A stretch of 64,000 nt of DNA. Source: Mesoflavibacter profundi. GTDB lineage: Bacteria; Bacteroidota; Bacteroidia; Flavobacteriales; Flavobacteriaceae. The notes below the pieces were generated by a model. The model was not told where the DNA came from. It saw nothing but the letters and a program-made list of their open reading frames with translations, and did no database searches. Shown piece after piece: positions 61,625-64,000 of this stretch (the first letter of the stretch is position 1; the number at the start of each line of letters is the position of its first letter). The stretch is taken from NCBI RefSeq assembly GCF_014764305.1, contig NZ_CP061703.1:633501-697500 (forward strand). The letters run 5' to 3'. Both the position numbers and the translations under genes were made by a program.

Positions 61625-63091
61625 TTACACTCTAGGTAAATCACCTTCTTCTTTTAATGGTAAATTAGATTTTCCCATTAAAAAAGCATCGACATGATGT
61701 GCTGCTTGACGACCTTCGGAAATTGCCCAAACAATTAACGACTGACCGCGACGCATATCTCCTGCTGTAAAAATACCTTTTACATTAGTTGCATAATCTT
61801 TTTCGGTTGCTTTGATGTTGGTTCTAAAATCCATTTCTAAACCAAATTGTTCTGCTAAAGTTTTTTCGGCACCAGTAAAACCAAGTGCTAACAATGCCAA
61901 ATCGCAGTCCCAAGTTTTTTCGGTATCTGGTAACTCTTTTAATTCTGGTCTTTGGCCTTCTTTGAAAATCCATTCGACTTCAACTGTTTTTAAACCGATT
62001 AAATTTCCGTTTTTATCACCTAAAAATTCTTTAGTAGAAATACTAAAAAAGCGCTCAACACCTTCTTTATGTGATGTTGTTGTTTTTAAGCGCATAGGCC
62101 AATATGGCCAAGGTTGATGTGCTGGACGAACTTTAGTTGGTTTACTTAAAATTTCAAAATTTGTTACCGATGTTGCACCATGACGATTACTAGTACCAAT
62201 ACAATCGCTACCTGTATCGCCGCCGCCAATGACAATTACTTTTTTATTTTTTGCTGAAATAATTTCATCTTCACCTATCAATCCATCAACATGTTGGTTA
62301 TTTTTCTTCAGAAATTCCATCGCTTGATGTACACCTTTTAGATGATTTCCTTTAATAGGAATATTTCGTCTAACTGTTGCGCCGCCACATAAAAGAATTG
62401 CATCAAAATCTGCTTTTAACGTTTCAACACTTAAATTTTGCCCAACATGAGCATTGGTTTTAAATGTTATGCCTTCGTCTTCAAGAATTTTAATACGTCT
62501 ATCTATAATTTTCTTTTCTAACTTAAAATCAGGAATACCATAACGCAACAAACCACCAACTTTTGCGTCACGCTCAAAAACCGTTACCAAATGTCCTACC
62601 CTATTTAATTGTTGAGCAGCTGCTAAACCTGACGGACCAGAACCTACAACAGCAACCTTTTTACCAGTACGATGCTTTGGCGGATGCGCTTCTACCCAAC
62701 CTTCTTTAAAGGCGATTTCAGCAATGTTTTTTTCAATATTTTCTATTGAAACAGGATCTTCATTAATCCCTAAAACACACGCTTCTTCACAAGGCGCTGG
62801 ACATAGACGACCAGTAAATTCTGGAAAATTATTTGTGGCATGTAAAATTTGTGCTGCTTCTTTCCATCGTCCTTTATAGACTTTATCGTTAAAATCAGGA
62901 ATTAAATTACCCAACGGACAACCGCTATGACAAAACGGAATACCGCAATCCATACATCTAGCGCCTTGATTTTTGAGTTTTTCCTCTTTTAAAGGCACTG
63001 TAAATTCTTTATAATTTTTTAGACGATTTTCTACTTTTAAATAACCTTCGTCTTCTCTTTTATATTCTAAAAATCCTGTTGTCTTTCCCAT
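61625..63091 (-). CDS. gltD: Glutamate synthase small subunit
   Basis: This FAD protein passes NADPH electrons to GltB for glutamine + 2-oxoglutarate to two glutamate. The 488 residues begin with Fe-S cysteines (CMDCGIPFCHSGCPLGNLIPDF near 47-68, then CPAPCEEAC near 97-105). They continue with the FAD motif VGSGPSGLAAAQQL near 149, the NADPH motif GGGDTGSDCIG near 291, and end with the GDMRRGQSLIVWAI segment near 449. It follows gltB by 4 bp and precedes the ilv leader by 41 bp. Confidence 0.96.
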   Translation of the reverse strand: MGKTTGFLEYKREDEGYLKVENRLKNYKEFTVPLKEEKLKNQGARCMDCGIPFCHSGCPLGNLIPDFNDKVYKGRWKEAAQILHATNNFPEFTGRLCPAPCEEACVLGINEDPVSIENIEKNIAEIAFKEGWVEAHPPKHRTGKKVAVVGSGPSGLAAAQQLNRVGHLVTVFERDAKVGGLLRYGIPDFKLEKKIIDRRIKILEDEGITFKTNAHVGQNLSVETLKADFDAILLCGGATVRRNIPIKGNHLKGVHQAMEFLKKNNQHVDGLIGEDEIISAKNKKVIVIGGGDTGSDCIGTSNRHGATSVTNFEILSKPTKVRPAHQPWPYWPMRLKTTTSHKEGVERFFSISTKEFLGDKNGNLIGLKTVEVEWIFKEGQRPELKELPDTEKTWDCDLALLALGFTGAEKTLAEQFGLEMDFRTNIKATEKDYATNVKGIFTAGDMRRGQSLIVWAISEGRQAAHHVDAFLMGKSNLPLKEEGDLPRV

Positions 63092-63095
63092 AATC

Positions 63096-64000
63096 TTAAG
63101 CTTTTACAGTTTGCTCTTCTGCTATTCTTATTAATGCTTGTTTGTATTCTTCAGGTAATACCTTAATAAATTTTGGTAATTCTGTTTGCCAATTTTCGAG
63201 AATACGTTGCGCTAACGGACTTAATGTTGCGTTGTAATGATTCTCAATTAAGTCTTTTAATTCTGAAATATCTTCAGCAGTTTCAACTGGATCAAGATTT
63301 AAACCTTCTTTATTACAATGTTGTTCAAAGGTATTTTTTGAATCGTAGATATATGCAATTCCGCCACTCATTCCTGCTCCAAAATTACGACCAACTTCAC
63401 CTAAAATTACAGCACGTCCGCCAGTCATGTATTCGCATCCATGATCACCAATACCTTCGACAACAGCGCTTGCGCCTGAATTACGCACACAAAAACGCTC
63501 GCCAGCTTTTCCGTTAATATAAGCTTCGCCAGACGTTGCACCGTAAAGCGCCACGTTACCAATAATAATATTTTCTTCAGGTACTAAAGTCGACTCGTCA
63601 GGAACTTTTACCGCTATTTTTGCACCAGACAATCCTTTACCTAAATAATCGTTAGAGTTACCATTAATGACCAAGGTTAAACCTTTGGTTGCAAATGCAC
63701 CAAAACTTTGTCCTGCAGCACCTGTGAAATTGATTTTTAACGTGTTATCTGGTAAACCTTGCGCACCATAAATTTTTGAAATTTCATTACTTAAAATCGC
63801 TCCGAAAGCGCGATTACGATTTGTGATTTTTGATTCAAGTACTGTTTTTTCTTTTCGGAATAACGCCGGATGTGCTTGACTAATAATTTTAAAATCTAAA
63901 GCCGAATCTAAAGCATGATCTTGCTTTTCGGTGTTATAAAATTTGGCGTCTTTTGGCGCATCTACTTGATGTAAAATTGGCGTTAAATCTAGACCTAAAG
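63096..64000 (-). CDS. gltB: Glutamate synthase large subunit, C-terminal part (cut by window edge)
   Basis: The reading frame is open to the end of the window, so only about 300 of roughly 1500 residues are present. The segment contains TNRNRAFGAILSNEIS, FTGAAGQSFGAFATKG, then GNSNDYLGKGLSGAKI and the repetitive right-handed beta-helix GxxxG stretches typical of the GltB C-terminal domain (NVALYGATSGEAYINGKAG, RAVILGEVGRNFGAGMSGG). An internal TTG at 63674 is not a real start. It leads the gltBD operon; upstream control lies outside the window. Confidence 0.93.
   Translation of the reverse strand, partial: LGLDLTPILHQVDAPKDAKFYNTEKQDHALDSALDFKIISQAHPALFRKEKTVLESKITNRNRAFGAILSNEISKIYGAQGLPDNTLKINFTGAAGQSFGAFATKGLTLVINGNSNDYLGKGLSGAKIAVKVPDESTLVPEENIIIGNVALYGATSGEAYINGKAGERFCVRNSGASAVVEGIGDHGCEYMTGGRAVILGEVGRNFGAGMSGGIAYIYDSKNTFEQHCNKEGLNLDPVETAEDISELKDLIENHYNATLSPLAQRILENWQTELPKFIKVLPEEYKQALIRIAEEQTVKA

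Noticed and set aside
63096-63674. A separate 192-residue protein at the window end
   Set aside because: The frame is open upstream to the edge and encodes typical GltB sequence, so this is only part of gltB.

Overview
This A+T-rich window comes from the chromosome of a Bacteroidota bacterium, most likely a marine Flavobacteriaceae (Olleya/Lacinutrix/Psychroserpens-like; the genus is a guess). The evidence is the gliding gene gldA, methionine synthase split in two, a sulfite reductase with a C-terminal HEPN-like domain, an arginine operon using N-acylated citrulline intermediates, several TAnnTTTG-like promoter elements and many SPII lipoproteins. No rRNA, tRNA, CRISPR array, insertion sequence or phage gene was seen.

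Layout. 1-5 kb: a secreted small protein, then a minus-strand aromatic operon (pheA, aminotransferase, tyrA, DAHP synthase/chorismate mutase) read from a leader that encodes a Tyr/Phe/Trp-rich peptide and ends in a terminator touching the pheA start codon. 5-9 kb: gldA, a hypothetical protein, a DUF2807 lipoprotein and a PagL-like outer-membrane protein. 8-13 kb: metF and split metH behind a SAM-I riboswitch. 13-20 kb: sulfate assimilation and cysteine synthesis (cysH, sulfite reductase-HEPN, cobA, siroheme synthase, ferredoxin-NADP reductase, serine acetyltransferase, cysM), with a palindromic operator at cysH. 20-27 kb: a second SAM-I riboswitch, then metY, a trifunctional MetX-aspartokinase-homoserine dehydrogenase, MetZ and an Rrf2 regulator.

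28-33 kb: leuACDB on the plus strand. 33-42 kb: an arginine/proline operon on the minus strand (GNAT, argG, argC, proC, argD, argF', argB, argE', argH). 42-54 kb: a carbohydrate locus around an AraC regulator, with GMC oxidoreductase plus small subunit, two DUF1080 proteins, two Gfo/Idh/MocA oxidoreductases, two TIM-barrel isomerases and an MFS transporter. It looks like a 3-keto-glycoside pathway. 54-61 kb: azurin and ilvDBNCA, the latter behind a second attenuator whose leader peptide is rich in Ile/Val. 61-64 kb: gltD and the 3' part of gltB, cut by the window edge.

The window is largely an amino-acid biosynthesis cluster (Phe/Tyr, Met, Cys, Leu, Arg/Pro, Ile/Val, Glu). Each block carries its own sensing logic: translation-coupled attenuation for Phe/Tyr and Ile/Val, SAM riboswitches for Met, and a probable Rrf2 circuit for Cys. 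The two unannotated leader peptides are the most notable observations. Short palindromic repeats and a roughly 110-bp composite repeat are scattered between the operons.
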